From the NCBI GenBank assembly GCA_027627225.1, contig CM051034.1, forward strand, positions 50,166,081-50,230,080: a stretch of DNA of 64,000 nucleotides, in the 5' to 3' direction. Positions 63,508-64,000 of this stretch are shown piece by piece. The DNA comes from Congeria kusceri. Lineage: Eukaryota; Mollusca; Bivalvia; Myida; Dreissenidae. Under the pieces are notes generated by a model. It was not told where the DNA came from. It worked only from the letters and a program-made list of their open reading frames with translations, and searched no databases. The position numbers were made by a program, and so were the translations under genes. The number at the start of each line of letters is the position of its first letter. Position 1 is the stretch's first letter.

Positions 63508-64000
63508 ATGGACAAGGTTGCAAACATACTAGAGCGGTACCACATTGGGGATTTGATTGAAACTGGTGCGACGGCTCATGTGATGAAAGCGATTCGCCGT
63601 ACTGACGACAAGGTATTCGCCATTAAAGTGGTCAAAACCGTCAACAAGCTGACTTCGTTTCCAGAAGAAATACTATTCAACCAAACGTTGAAGGCATCTG
63701 GTATCAAAGGTGTAATCAACATGCACGAGTACGCTATCGACTACGAGAAAAGCAGATACGTGATGATCATGGACTACATGCCAATGGACTTACACACGTA
63801 TGTGTCAAGCCGTCGAACACCGATATCCGAAGATGAATGCCGCAACATCATCAGCCAAGTTGTTAACATTCTACTTGATATGCAAAATGTTGTTGGCGTG
63901 CAACATATGGACCTTAAAACGGAGAATGTGTTGATCGATCCTGAAACGAATGAGGTTAAACTCTGTGATTTTGGACACATAGCGCCAGTAGCACATTTGT
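63508..64000 (+). CDS. Serine/threonine protein kinase, cut off by the right window edge
   Basis: The first 164 residues are present. A glycine-loop region GDLIETGATAHVMKA, catalytic lysine in FAIKVVK, a candidate alpha-C glutamate in PEEILFNQ, catalytic loop QHMDLKTENVLID and DFG in LCDFGHIA are all visible, so the kinase should be active. The usual HRD arginine is Met, which suggests activation-loop phosphorylation may not be needed. The KTENVLID...VKLCDFG region resembles PIM/CAMK-like kinases more than the conserved herpesvirus kinase UL13. Start at 63508 downstream of a TATA box. It is unrelated in detail to the TBK1-like kinase at 45488. The remainder lies beyond the window. Confidence 0.85.
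   Translation, partial: MDKVANILERYHIGDLIETGATAHVMKAIRRTDDKVFAIKVVKTVNKLTSFPEEILFNQTLKASGIKGVINMHEYAIDYEKSRYVMIMDYMPMDLHTYVSSRRTPISEDECRNIISQVVNILLDMQNVVGVQHMDLKTENVLIDPETNEVKLCDFGHIAPVAHL

Overview
The window looks like part of the genome of a large, AT-rich, double-stranded DNA virus of the order Herpesvirales, most likely a malacoherpesvirus-type virus of an aquatic invertebrate. The main evidence is a set of herpesvirus replication and packaging genes: a one-piece terminase ATPase/nuclease (13633-15741), family B DNA polymerase (22659-26507), UL52-like primase (30483-32870, minus), UL5-like helicase (61155-63428), UL9-like DEAH helicase (38478-40673), a candidate single-strand DNA-binding protein (33547-36618), a candidate glycoprotein B-like fusogen (51175-54162), and a degenerate family B polymerase resembling the UL8 accessory subunit (1378-3342, minus). 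The uninterrupted terminase frame and several animal-like captured genes favour Malacoherpesviridae over alloherpesviruses or Herpesviridae. This is inferred from reading the sequence; no database search was run. Species and host cannot be named.

Layout. Genes are tightly packed on both strands. Spacers are mostly 30-160 bases, there is no non-coding stretch over 300 bases, and some gene ends overlap. I see no transposons, tRNAs, rRNAs or CRISPR arrays. 1-5400: an edge-truncated gene, two small unknown genes, then three minus-strand genes including the UL8-like protein. 5490-9110: a RING protein, a small TATA-driven gene, an OTU-like/propeller-like protein and a small death-fold candidate. 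9176-27400: a plus-strand block with two related envelope or secreted proteins at its ends and terminase, two large coiled-coil proteins and DNA polymerase inside. 27401-36618: the double OTU-like protein, primase, and the candidate single-strand DNA-binding protein. 36731-45491: two small membrane proteins, the UL9-like helicase, two more OTU-like proteins and a seven-segment membrane protein. 45488-50593: an IKK-related (TBK1-like) kinase, small unknowns and a calcineurin-like phosphoesterase. 50668-56344: the gB-like glycoprotein, a secreted somatomedin-B/thrombospondin protein and a second RING protein. 56452-64000: unknown genes, the UL5-like helicase and the start of a second kinase that runs off the right edge.

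How the genes fit together. The replication set (polymerase, UL8-like, UL5-like, UL52-like, UL9-like, candidate SSB) would form a complete herpesvirus-type replisome except for a processivity factor. The accessory genes point to host signalling: four proteins carry five OTU-like domains, all lacking the catalytic cysteine. Three of these proteins are joined to BTB/BACK-like helices and/or a shared propeller-like C-terminal region, and the fourth is joined to a death-fold-like domain. With two RING proteins, a TBK1-like kinase and another death-fold candidate, this resembles a virus-encoded toolkit acting on ubiquitin- and death-domain-based innate immune signalling. That grouping is the most unusual feature of the window and is inference.

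Starts. Many open frames extend upstream only through TTG or GTG codons. I placed starts at the first credible ATG, using TATA-box spacing of about 40-70 bases where one is visible.
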